Origin: Planctomycetota bacterium
Lineage (GTDB): Bacteria; Planctomycetota; Phycisphaerae; Phycisphaerales; UBA1924
Direction: 5' to 3'
Length of the DNA stretch: 14,722 bases
Assembly: GCA_023434205.1 (NCBI GenBank)
Contig: JAEYTB010000306.1
Coordinates: 1-14,722, forward strand
In this document: in pieces, positions 1 to 6,506 of the stretch
How positions within the stretch are numbered: position 1 is the first letter of the stretch
Layout: each line of letters starts with the position of its first letter
Made by a program: the position numbers and the translations under genes
Notes under the pieces: model-generated
Seen by the model: only the letters and a program-made list of their open reading frames with translations
Database searches by the model: none
What the model was told of the DNA's origin: nothing

Positions 1-933
1 CCCCCCCCCACCGATGATGAACGCCCCGCCCTCGCCGCCCAAGTCCTCCGCATGGCCATGGACCAGTGGATCGCCCAGGCCTTGAAGGACGCCCCCAACC
101 CCAGCCTCGACACCCTCCCCGCCGCGGTCGTCGCCCCGCACATCGACTACCCCCGCGGCTGGCTCAACTACGCCTCCGTCTGGGGCCGCCTCCGCATCGC
201 CGACCGCCCCGACCGCGTCGTCATCCTCGGCACCAACCACTTCGGCGAGGGCACCGGCGTCACCGGCTGCGACAAGGGCTACGAGTCCCCCTTCGGCACC
301 AGCCAGCCCGACACGCAGCTCATCGAGTCCCTCAAGAAGCACCTCGGCCCCGACCAGAGCACCAAGCTCTTCGCCAACCGCTACGACCACGAGCGCGAGC
401 ACTCCATCGAGCTCCAGATCCCCTGGATCCACCATTGCCTGGGCGCCGACGACGCCGGCAACCACTGCAAGGTCATGGGCGTCCTCATCCACGACCCCAC
501 CGTCAACAACGGCGAGTCCTACGACGGCAACGGCCTCGCCCTCGAGCCCTTCATCAAGGCCATGAAGGCCGCCCTCGCCGAGCTACCCGGCAAGACCCTC
601 ATCGTGGCCTCCGCCGACCTCAGCCACGTCGGCCCCGCCTTCGGCGACCAGGTCCAGCTCGCGGGCGACACTGAGGAAGCCGTCGCCATGCGCAACAAGG
701 TCTTCGCCAGCGACCGCGACATGATCCAGCTCGTCATGGAGCGCAAGCCCGATGAGCTGGTCGCCGCCATGAGCTGGCAGCAGAACCCCACCCGTTGGTG
801 CTCCATCGGCAACCTCGTCGCCACCCTCAAGATCGTCGAGCCCGCCTCCGTCGACCTCTACAACTTCGCCGCTTCCATGGATGAGCAGGGCACCACCCTC
901 GTCAGCAACGTCGGCATGGCGATGAACAAGTGA
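1..933 (+). CDS. amrB: AmmeMemoRadiSam system protein B (MEMO1 family), 5' end outside window
   Basis: The reading frame is open from base 1, so the true start lies upstream; the first in-window ATG is at 52 (293 residues from there). MEMO-family landmarks, numbered from that ATG, are PHIDY (His30), GTNHFG (His63), a DHEREHSIELQ block near 110-121, SADLSH (His192) and WCSIGN (Cys250). These match the His/His/His/Cys metal-type pocket of human MEMO1. The bases before the ATG also read as a continuing protein (DDERPALAAQVL), resembling the family's N-terminal helix. In prokaryotes this family is usually encoded with an AMMECR1 protein and a radical SAM protein; neither is in the window, but they could lie upstream. 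The biochemical role of the bacterial protein is not established. The stop overlaps the next gene by 4 bp (GTGA), implying translational coupling. Family assignment is confident; function is not. Confidence 0.9.
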   Translation, partial: PPPTDDERPALAAQVLRMAMDQWIAQALKDAPNPSLDTLPAAVVAPHIDYPRGWLNYASVWGRLRIADRPDRVVILGTNHFGEGTGVTGCDKGYESPFGTSQPDTQLIESLKKHLGPDQSTKLFANRYDHEREHSIELQIPWIHHCLGADDAGNHCKVMGVLIHDPTVNNGESYDGNGLALEPFIKAMKAALAELPGKTLIVASADLSHVGPAFGDQVQLAGDTEEAVAMRNKVFASDRDMIQLVMERKPDELVAAMSWQQNPTRWCSIGNLVATLKIVEPASVDLYNFAASMDEQGTTLVSNVGMAMNK

Positions 934-1304
934 CCGACCTGCTGCTCGCCGCGGCACCGCTCCCCCTCCGCATCGCCGCCGGCGCCGCCGCCGCGCTCCT
1001 CGCCCTCTTCGGCCTCTTCATGCTCTGGGGCGGCCGCGACTTCGATTCGCCCCCCCTCGACGACCGCGGCGACAACCCACCCCCGCCCCGCACCCCCCTC
1101 CATGCCCTCCGGCGCAACCTCTCCCGCCCCGCCCGCACCGCGCTGGGCATCGCCGCCCTCATCCTCGCCTGGCACGCCATCGCCTGGACCAACCCCCACC
1201 TCCCCCTGATCCAGGTCCCCCTCACCCGCTGGTGGGCCCTCGCCCTGGGCATCTTCCTCGCCGTGTGGGGCTCACTCGCCATCGACCGCTACGAGCGCAG
1301 GTGA
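930..1304 (+). CDS. Small three-helix membrane protein of unknown function
   Basis: This 124-residue protein starts at GTG 930, sharing GTGA with the stop of the upstream MEMO gene, so it is almost certainly translated by reinitiation. Three hydrophobic helices are visible at about residues 15-33, 70-86 and 101-118. Between the first two is a hydrophilic Asp/Pro-rich stretch with four prolines in a row at 50-53. The protein ends in a positively charged tail (DRYERR). I do not recognise a family. The 4-bp overlap suggests it is made with the MEMO-family protein, but any functional link is inference from position only. Confidence 0.72.
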   Translation: MTDLLLAAAPLPLRIAAGAAAALLALFGLFMLWGGRDFDSPPLDDRGDNPPPPRTPLHALRRNLSRPARTALGIAALILAWHAIAWTNPHLPLIQVPLTRWWALALGIFLAVWGSLAIDRYERR

Positions 1305-1325
1305 GGCGTGGCCGATTTGCGAGGA

Positions 1326-1772
1326 TCAGTGCCGCAGCAGGTAGACCAATGGCGGCACGACAAGCTCTAGCCCGCCATTGATGATGCTCCCGACAAGGCA
1401 CCACACGAGGACGAACCGCCATCGGCCGGCCCTCTCCTTGAGCACCGCGATCGACCAGCCCAAAGGTGCGAGCGCGAAGGGTGCGATGCCGATCCCGATG
1501 AACGACAGAATCACCCACGGGTAGCCGGGATAGCTGTAGTCGCTCTGGTCGGCGGCAACAGCGGCTCCCCAGATGAGCACCGGGAACACGGCGAGGAGCA
1601 CGCCCCACTTTCCCAGCCACCGCGCCCGCCGCCGTTCATCCTCCGAAGGCACGCGCGCTCCAAGCGGCCGGCCGCACTCAGAGCACGGGGCCGAACCCGA
1701 CCTCGGATAGCCGCAACCAGGGCAAAGTGGAACGGTCGATGTGAGCGCGGACAAGAAGGGCCGGATCGCCAT
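1326..1772 (-). CDS. Zinc-ribbon membrane protein, hypothetical
   Basis: The protein has 148 residues. An N-terminal CPGCGY...CSEC motif (two CxxC pairs, about residues 17-33) forms a probable zinc ribbon. Three hydrophobic segments follow at about 55-75, 86-112 and 119-145. Short zinc-ribbon plus membrane-helix proteins with the CxxCGY signature are common hypotheticals in Phycisphaerae. The ATG at 1772 is preceded in frame by a stop two codons upstream, which fixes the start region. There is no classical Shine-Dalgarno, only GGTGA a few bases before the ATG inside a small dyad. It lies 26 bp after rnhA and is probably the last gene of the glycogen synthase-rnhA run. By eye it uses more A/T at third positions than its neighbours, possibly reflecting weak constraint or transfer. 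Function unknown. Confidence 0.7.
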   Translation of the reverse strand: MAIRPFLSALTSTVPLCPGCGYPRSGSAPCSECGRPLGARVPSEDERRRARWLGKWGVLLAVFPVLIWGAAVAADQSDYSYPGYPWVILSFIGIGIAPFALAPLGWSIAVLKERAGRWRFVLVWCLVGSIINGGLELVVPPLVYLLRH

Positions 1773-1800
1773 GACTCACCAGTCCGAGTGCGACGCACTC
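1773..1800. repeat. Two adjacent dyads between rnhA and the zinc-ribbon gene
   Basis: GAGTGCG-A-CGCACTC is a perfect 15-bp palindrome at 1786-1800, overlapping the rnhA stop codon. Immediately beside it, GACT-CACC-AGTC at 1773-1784 is a second short dyad that abuts the ATG of the zinc-ribbon gene. On the transcribed (minus) strand the second dyad would place GGTG, the only Shine-Dalgarno-like bases, in a 4-nt loop directly before the start codon. It could be an operator or an RNA structure tuning reinitiation; neither can be decided from one sequence. Confidence 0.4.
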
Positions 1801-2257
1801 ACTTCCCCGCAATCGCCCGACACGCCGCCACCGCCATCTGATCGCACCGCTCGTTCTCCGGGTGCTCGTTATGCCCCCGGATCCAGTGGAACGTCACCGT
1901 GTGCTGCGCCACCAGCGCATCCAGCGCCATCCACAGGTCCTGGTTCTTCACCGGCTGCTTGCTCGCCGTCTTCCACCCCTTCGCCTTCCACCCCTTGATC
2001 CAGTCCTTCAGCCCGTTCAGCACATACTGCGAGTCGCTGTACAGCTCCACCACGCTGGGCTTCTTGAGCGCAGTCAGTCCCTCGATCACCGCCCGCAGCT
2101 CCATCCTGTTGTTCGTCGTTGCCGCCTCGCCCCCGCTCGCCTCCCGCGCTGTCCCCGACGCCGGGTGCTTCAGGATGTAAGCCCACCCCCCCGGCCCCGG
2201 GTTCCCCGAGCACGCCCCGTCCGTGTGCAGTTCCACCAGCGAAGCATCAGGCGTCAC
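1799..2257 (-). CDS. rnhA: Ribonuclease HI
   Basis: This 152-residue enzyme is the usual length for bacterial RNase HI, which cleaves the RNA strand of RNA:DNA hybrids (R-loops, replication primers) in the cytoplasm. All catalytic acids are present: Asp13 in HTDGACSGNPGPGG, Glu53 in NNRMELRA, Asp75 in YSDSQYV and Asp139 in NERCDQMA. The active-site loop histidine is His129 in IRGHNEHPEN. The tryptophan/lysine-rich basic protrusion (KDWIKGWKAKGWK, 84-96) is also there. The GTG start at 2257 shares four bases with the TGA of the glycogen synthase gene, so the two are translationally coupled, an unusual partnership with no obvious metabolic logic. A zinc-ribbon membrane gene follows after 26 bp. 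Confidence 0.97.
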   Translation of the reverse strand: MTPDASLVELHTDGACSGNPGPGGWAYILKHPASGTAREASGGEAATTNNRMELRAVIEGLTALKKPSVVELYSDSQYVLNGLKDWIKGWKAKGWKTASKQPVKNQDLWMALDALVAQHTVTFHWIRGHNEHPENERCDQMAVAACRAIAGK

Positions 2258-4251
2258 GGCTTCTTGCTCTCCACCCGCGCCCCCTCCATCCTCACCTCCG
2301 CCGCCGCGGGGGGCTCGCCGCGCGTGCTCAGCGCCGACGCCGACACCATCGCCACGCCCCCCTCGTCGTTCCCGAACCGCGCCAGCGCCAGGTCATGCGC
2401 CGCGTGGTACGCCTTCCCCAGCTTGCTCCAGTCAAAGTCCCACGACCGCTTGTCTACCTCGTTCCGCAGCGCGATCCGGTCCCGCCGCTCAAGCCGGCAG
2501 AACTCCACCAGATACCTCGCCAACTCCGCGGCAGAATCAAAGAACCCCCGCCCCCGCCGCTTCAAAACCATCAGCCCGCTCTTCTCCGGCTCGCTGTACG
2601 TCTCGTTCACGTACCGCCCGAACCCCGCCAGGTCACTCGTCACCGCCGGCACACCCATCGCCGCGCACTCCAGCGGCGTGTACCCCCACGGCTCATACAG
2701 ACTCGGGAACAGCCCCAGGTGGCACCCGCGCACAAACTGGTCGTACTCCACCCCCCACAGCCGGTTCGTCGGCGTGATGAAGTCCGGGTGGTACACCACC
2801 TTCACCGGGTCCTCCTGCCGGTTGTAGAGCTGCAGGTTGCGGATCTGGTTCAGCACCGGGTCGTGCTGGTCCTCCTCCAGAATGTGCGTCACCACCATCG
2901 GCAGGCACGGCTGCTTCAGCGCGTGCTGCGCCCGCCGGTACCGCAGCATCCAGTACTCATCAATCAGGTCATCCAGCTTCAGCTTCTCGCCCCCCGCCGC
3001 CCGTGAGAACAGCCGCTGCCCAACCCCTTCCGTGATCCGCTCGCACACCTCCTCAAGCTCGTTCAACACCCCCCGCTTCTCCATCGCCTGCGGGTTGATG
3101 CTCTTGGTGGCCTTCTTCGAAATCACGAAGCACACCACCGTCTTGTCCGACCCCTGCGCCTTCAGCTCCGCGTTCAGCCGCGCCATCGCCTCCAGGCACA
3201 GGTCAAAGCCCTTGTTCTTGGGCTCGTACCGCCCGCTCGTGAAGAAGTACAGCGTCTTGTCCAGGTCGAACGAGTAGCTCGGGAAGAAGTGCCCCATCAC
3301 AAACTTGTGGACCTCTTCCTTATACACCCCATGCAGCCGCTGCTGCTCGTGCCCCGCGTTGTACAGCCCGATCGTCAGCCCGTTGGGTGTCACCACATCC
3401 ACCGGCCGCCCCAGCAGGTAGTTGCACTCCTCCGCCGTCACGCTCGACACCGTCGTGAACACATGAGCCCCGTGCGCGCACGCCCGCTCGATCCGGTGCT
3501 GCGTCACCACGTTGTACCGCTGCGCCTCCACCGCCTGATCCAGCCACGGCAGCTGGTCATAAAAGTCATCCCGCGAGCTCGCGATGTACCTGCCCAGCAG
3601 CGTCGCGTGCGTCGTGAACACCGTCGACACCGGCAGCCCCCGCCGCCGGATCATCGGGATCGCCAGCCCCCCCATCCATTCATGAAAGTGCGCCAGCAGC
3701 GGCTGCCCCCCCGCCTTCGCGTGCGGCCTGTGCTCCGCAAGCGCTTCCAGCAGCCTCCTCACCCCGTCCGCCAGCGACACCACCCCATCAACCAGCCAGT
3801 CCTGCCCCGGCGTCTCGATCGCGTGGTCCTTCCACAGCTCAAACTTCACCAGCCCCATCCGGTCCGCCGGCAGCCCGTGCTCAATCAGCATCACCCGCGG
3901 CCGCCCCGGCACCAGCCACCTTCCATAATGCACCACCAGCCCCTGGTCCCGGAGCTGCTGCAGCGCCCGCGCGATCCACCCCGCCGGCTTGGCCTCCTCA
4001 AACTCCACCTGCGCCTTGCCCGCGTCCCACGGCCCGATCAGGCAGTACCGCTCCCCCCACCGCTGCACCATCAGCGGCGCCTTGCTCCGCAAGACCTGGT
4101 AGATCCCCCCGACCTGGTTGCACACCTCCCACGCAACCTCGAACAGCATCGGCCCGGGCGCAGGGCGCGCGGCCCCGTCCTCGGCCAACGTCGGCGCGCC
4201 CAGCACGTGGTCGCTGCTCGCCGGGTCGGTCTGAAGGTTGCGCTCAGCCAT
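2254..4251 (-). CDS. Glycogen synthase, GT3 (eukaryote-like) family
   Basis: This 665-residue enzyme should extend alpha-1,4-glucan chains; the animal/fungal GT3 enzymes use UDP-glucose. After a 34-residue Pro/Ala-rich leader comes the GT3 opening block (LFEVAWEVCNQVGGIYQV), a central TPNGL region and the catalytic E-x7-E pair, Glu520 and Glu528 in LYEPWGYTPLE. Aligned to human GYS1 with an offset of +10 (Glu510/518), the arginine cluster reads Arg589, Arg590, Arg592 and Arg596, but the last two positions are Glu598 and Lys601. His301, His307 and Lys311 (HEQQRLHGVYK) match the H-x5-H-x3-K that, with cluster arginines, binds the glucose-6-phosphate phosphate in yeast Gsy2, as I recall it. The ATG at 4251 has no Shine-Dalgarno and lies 7 nt after a -10-like TACAGT. 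The stop overlaps rnhA by 4 bp. Confidence 0.95.
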   Translation of the reverse strand: MAERNLQTDPASSDHVLGAPTLAEDGAARPAPGPMLFEVAWEVCNQVGGIYQVLRSKAPLMVQRWGERYCLIGPWDAGKAQVEFEEAKPAGWIARALQQLRDQGLVVHYGRWLVPGRPRVMLIEHGLPADRMGLVKFELWKDHAIETPGQDWLVDGVVSLADGVRRLLEALAEHRPHAKAGGQPLLAHFHEWMGGLAIPMIRRRGLPVSTVFTTHATLLGRYIASSRDDFYDQLPWLDQAVEAQRYNVVTQHRIERACAHGAHVFTTVSSVTAEECNYLLGRPVDVVTPNGLTIGLYNAGHEQQRLHGVYKEEVHKFVMGHFFPSYSFDLDKTLYFFTSGRYEPKNKGFDLCLEAMARLNAELKAQGSDKTVVCFVISKKATKSINPQAMEKRGVLNELEEVCERITEGVGQRLFSRAAGGEKLKLDDLIDEYWMLRYRRAQHALKQPCLPMVVTHILEEDQHDPVLNQIRNLQLYNRQEDPVKVVYHPDFITPTNRLWGVEYDQFVRGCHLGLFPSLYEPWGYTPLECAAMGVPAVTSDLAGFGRYVNETYSEPEKSGLMVLKRRGRGFFDSAAELARYLVEFCRLERRDRIALRNEVDKRSWDFDWSKLGKAYHAAHDLALARFGNDEGGVAMVSASALSTRGEPPAAAEVRMEGARVESKKP

Positions 4252-4258
4252 GAATCAG

Positions 4259-4264
4259 ACTGTA
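4259..4264 (-). promoter_or_regulatory. -10-like hexamer (TACAGT) for the glycogen synthase gene
   Basis: On the minus strand TACAGT is followed by exactly 7 nt and then the ATG at 4251. No Shine-Dalgarno is visible, so transcription would begin at or beside the start codon (leaderless). I see no recognisable -35 at 16-18 nt. The call rests on one hexamer plus agreement with similar elements elsewhere in the window. Confidence 0.35.
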
Positions 4265-4299
4265 CCCAACCCCGCGCACGCCCGCCTCAGCCAACCCGC

Positions 4300-5238
4300 C
4301 TAGCAAGCCCCGCCCGCCAGCACCCGGAAGAACGCCTCGATATCCGCGTCCGTCCCCACGTCCCCGTCCCCGTTGAAGTCCGCCCCACCGCTGAAGCACG
4401 TCCCGCAGCAGCTCCCCCCCAGGCACGCGAAGAACGCCTCGATGTCCCCGTCCGTCCCGACGTCCCCGTCCCCGTCAAAGTCCGCCGACCCGCACGCCGG
4501 CACCCGCGGCCCGTACCGCGCCGCCAGCCCCGCCTGGTCCAGGGCGCTCAGATACGACCGGTTCCCCATCACGGTCTGCAGGTGCGCATACTCCGGCAGC
4601 GCCTGGATCGTCGCGCACGAGCTGGGGCAGCCGCACACCGACCCTGCCGGGCAGCACGTGCTGAACGAGCACGGGTGGTACAGCATCACACTCTCAAAAT
4701 CAAACGGGCCCACCACCGTCGCGCTGCTCCGCAGGTTGAAGTTCCCCTCGTACCCGCTCTGCATGTTCCCGTAGTTGATCACCACGAAGTCCCCGCGGTC
4801 CGGCCGCTGCTGCTCGTGCCACATCCCCAGCGCGTGCATCAGCTCGTGACAGATCACGTACCGCGACGACCAGCTCACCAGGTTGATCGTCTGCGGGCCC
4901 CCGATCATCCCCACGTACGAGTTGTTCCCGCCCCCGTTCTGCACATAGATGTAGTTCGGCTCGTTCGTCCGCGGCACAAAGTGGATGTCCGCCGCCAGCT
5001 CCAGCTCGTCCATCGCCACCCGCAGCCGGCCGCGGTTCGTCGTCGTCACCGCCCCATCAATCACGTACGGCACCACCCCGCCCGTCCACAGGTTCGCGTT
5101 CCATGTGCTCTCCACCGGCTCCTGCTCCGGCAGGTTGCACGGCACCATCACATCGTCCGGCTCCACCGGCTGCGCCACCGCCGCCACGCCGCCCAACAGC
5201 CCGACCGCCACCGCCGCACAGAACGCACGTACACGCAT
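4300..5238 (-). CDS. Secreted astacin-family metalloprotease with C-terminal dockerin-like repeats
   Basis: The product has 312 residues from ATG 5238. I prefer this start over GTG 5262 because AAGGGG sits just upstream of the ATG and a -10-like TAGACT lies at 5274-5269. A signal peptide (RVR then a hydrophobic run ending AVA-QP, about residues 1-23) implies export. The astacin zinc site is clear: His131, Glu132, His135 and His141 in HELMHALGMWHEQQRPDR, with a Met-turn ESVMLYHP that carries the fifth-ligand Tyr. The C-terminus has two Asp-rich EF-hand-like repeats, each containing DGDVGTD or a close variant followed by DIEAFF, and ends GGAC. This resembles the dockerin-type C-terminal domains seen in Phycisphaerae secreted proteins, so surface anchoring or sorting is likely. 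A short prodomain may cover 24-50. The peptide substrate is unknown. Confidence 0.92.
   Translation of the reverse strand: MRVRAFCAAVAVGLLGGVAAVAQPVEPDDVMVPCNLPEQEPVESTWNANLWTGGVVPYVIDGAVTTTNRGRLRVAMDELELAADIHFVPRTNEPNYIYVQNGGGNNSYVGMIGGPQTINLVSWSSRYVICHELMHALGMWHEQQRPDRGDFVVINYGNMQSGYEGNFNLRSSATVVGPFDFESVMLYHPCSFSTCCPAGSVCGCPSSCATIQALPEYAHLQTVMGNRSYLSALDQAGLAARYGPRVPACGSADFDGDGDVGTDGDIEAFFACLGGSCCGTCFSGGADFNGDGDVGTDADIEAFFRVLAGGAC
4327..4488. repeat. Direct repeat encoding the two dockerin-like units
   Basis: Blocks at about 4327-4386 and 4429-4488 are nearly identical at DNA level, offset by 102 bp (34 codons). They encode the two Asp-rich repeats at the end of the astacin-like protease. 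The high nucleotide identity suggests recent duplication or gene conversion, as well as selection on the protein. Confidence 0.8.
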
Positions 5239-5268
5239 CAGTTTCACCCCTTTCAGGCTCACCCCGCC

Positions 5269-5274
5269 AGTCTA
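5269..5274 (-). promoter_or_regulatory. -10-like hexamer (TAGACT) for the astacin-family gene
   Basis: TAGACT on the minus strand lies 30 nt before the preferred ATG at 5238. It would give a leader of about 24 nt that contains the AAGGGG ribosome binding site, which supports ATG 5238 over the upstream GTG 5262. No good -35 is seen at normal spacing; a TTGACG further upstream is too close to pair with it. The rest of the divergent gap (5275-5361) is C-rich and shows nothing else I can name. Confidence 0.3.
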
Positions 5275-5371
5275 CCGCGCCCGTCAACCCACCCGGCTTT
5301 CAGCCACGCCTCACACCGGCGCGTCCTCATCCACTCACCAGCCCGCACCCCCGCGCCCTACAGGAGCACCC

Positions 5372-5830
5372 ATGCGCACCGCAGCCCTCCTCGCCATCTC
5401 CGTCCTCCTCCCCCTCGCCGCCTGCGAACGCGAGCCCAGCTCCGGCACCCGGCCCAACCCCTCCGTCCAGACCACGCCCGACACCCGCCCAGCCCCCAAT
5501 AACCCGGGCCTCGCCGACCCCACCAAGGCCCCCGACAACACTGCCCAGAACAAGCCCGACCGTGACATGGACCGCACCGTCACCCCCGAGGACCAGTCCA
5601 ACGCCGACAGCGACGTCGAGCTCACCGCCGCCATCCGCCGCGCCGTCGTCCAGGACGACACCCTCTCCATGAACGCCAAGAACGTCAAGATCATCGCCGA
5701 CAAGTCCGGAACCGTCACGCTCCGCGGCGTGGTCGACTCCCAGGCCGAGAAGGACTCCATCGAGGCCAAGGCCAGGTCCATCGCCGGCGTCCGCTCCGTC
5801 AACAACATGATCGAAGTCACGACCCCCTGA
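5372..5830 (+). CDS. BON-domain lipoprotein (OsmY-like)
   Basis: The protein has 152 residues. The start at ATG 5372 is set by AGGAG at 5362-5366 (5-nt spacing) and by the signal sequence that begins there. The frame is open further upstream, but that part lacks coding character. A lipoprotein signal ends in the lipobox LAAC with Cys18 as lipid anchor. A low-complexity Pro/Asn/Asp linker spans about 19-78, and one BON domain spans about 82-149 (the SGTVTLRGVVDSQAEKDSIE core and VRSVNNMIEV end). BON domains are thought to bind phospholipid or support envelope integrity; OsmY is the osmotic-stress example. It is followed after 25 bp by a glycine-zipper stress-type protein, consistent with an envelope-stress operon. 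Confidence 0.9.
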   Translation: MRTAALLAISVLLPLAACEREPSSGTRPNPSVQTTPDTRPAPNNPGLADPTKAPDNTAQNKPDRDMDRTVTPEDQSNADSDVELTAAIRRAVVQDDTLSMNAKNVKIIADKSGTVTLRGVVDSQAEKDSIEAKARSIAGVRSVNNMIEVTTP

Positions 5831-5855
5831 CCACCCACACCGCAAGGAGTCCGCA

Positions 5856-6503
5856 ATGGCAACCAATGTCTTCTGCCTCGCCGACAGCGAGTCCCAGGCC
5901 GTCTCCATCGTCAGCCAGCTCAAGAGCTCCGGCTTCACCGACAACGACATCTCCGTCCTCTTCCCCGACAAGACCGGCACCCGCGACTTCGCCCATGAGC
6001 AGAACACCAAGGCCCCCGAGGGCGCCGTGACCGGCGCCACCACCGGCGGCGTCCTGGGCGGCGTCGTCGGCCTGCTCGCCGGCATCGGCGCCCTCGCCAT
6101 CCCCGGGATCGGCCCCTTCATCGCCGCGGGCCCCATCATGGCCACGCTTGGCGGCATCGGCGTCGGCGCCGCCTCTGGCGGCCTCATCGGCGCCCTCGTC
6201 GGCATGGGCATCCCCGAGCTCGAGGCCAAGCGCTACGAAGGCAAGGTCAAGAGCGGCAACATCCTCATCTCCGCCCACTGCGACGACAGCGACGATGTCA
6301 AGATCGCCAAGGACATCTACGACGCCGCCGGCGCCAAGGACATCGTCACCAGCAGCAGCGCTTCGCTCCCGCGCGACGAGAAGGTCGACCGCGCCGACCG
6401 CCCCCGCGGCAGCGACGCCTCCATCCCCGGCGGCGTCACCCGCACCACCACCCGCACGACCACCACCAACATCGACCCCGACCGCGGCGGGCCGGTCGTC
6501 TGA
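5856..6503 (+). CDS. Glycine-zipper protein with split general-stress-protein-type domain
   Basis: The protein has 215 residues; AAGGAG at 5844-5849 with 6-nt spacing fixes the start. Residues 3-45 (VFCLADSESQAVSIVSQLK and following) and about 124-166 (YEGKVKSGNILISAHCDDSD and following) look like two halves of a small alpha/beta domain related to the YflT/general stress protein 17M type. Between them (about 57-118) lies a long Gly/Ala-rich hydrophobic stretch, probably a membrane hairpin or glycine zipper. The last 45 residues are polar, with repeated Thr-Arg. It sits directly after the BON lipoprotein and is probably co-transcribed. Proteins of this layout commonly travel with BON-domain genes, but the molecular role is unknown. 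A strong hairpin follows the stop. Confidence 0.8.
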   Translation: MATNVFCLADSESQAVSIVSQLKSSGFTDNDISVLFPDKTGTRDFAHEQNTKAPEGAVTGATTGGVLGGVVGLLAGIGALAIPGIGPFIAAGPIMATLGGIGVGAASGGLIGALVGMGIPELEAKRYEGKVKSGNILISAHCDDSDDVKIAKDIYDAAGAKDIVTSSSASLPRDEKVDRADRPRGSDASIPGGVTRTTTRTTTTNIDPDRGGPVV

Positions 6504-6506
6504 CCC

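Noticed and set aside
5239..5262. GTG 5262 as start of the astacin-family protease
   Set aside because: AAGGGG in front of ATG 5238 and a normal signal peptide from that ATG fit better.
5275..5295. TTGACG on the minus strand as -35 of the protease gene
   Set aside because: It is only 7 nt from the TAGACT hexamer, and no -10 lies 17 nt downstream of it.
4985..5371. Upstream extension of the BON lipoprotein frame
   Set aside because: The AGGAG site and the lipoprotein signal begin at 5372; the extension runs antisense through the protease gene.
3289..5502. Very long + strand open frame antisense to glycogen synthase and the protease
   Set aside because: It is rich in Arg, Pro and His as expected from the complement of GC-rich genes, has no domains, and both opposing genes have clear family motifs.
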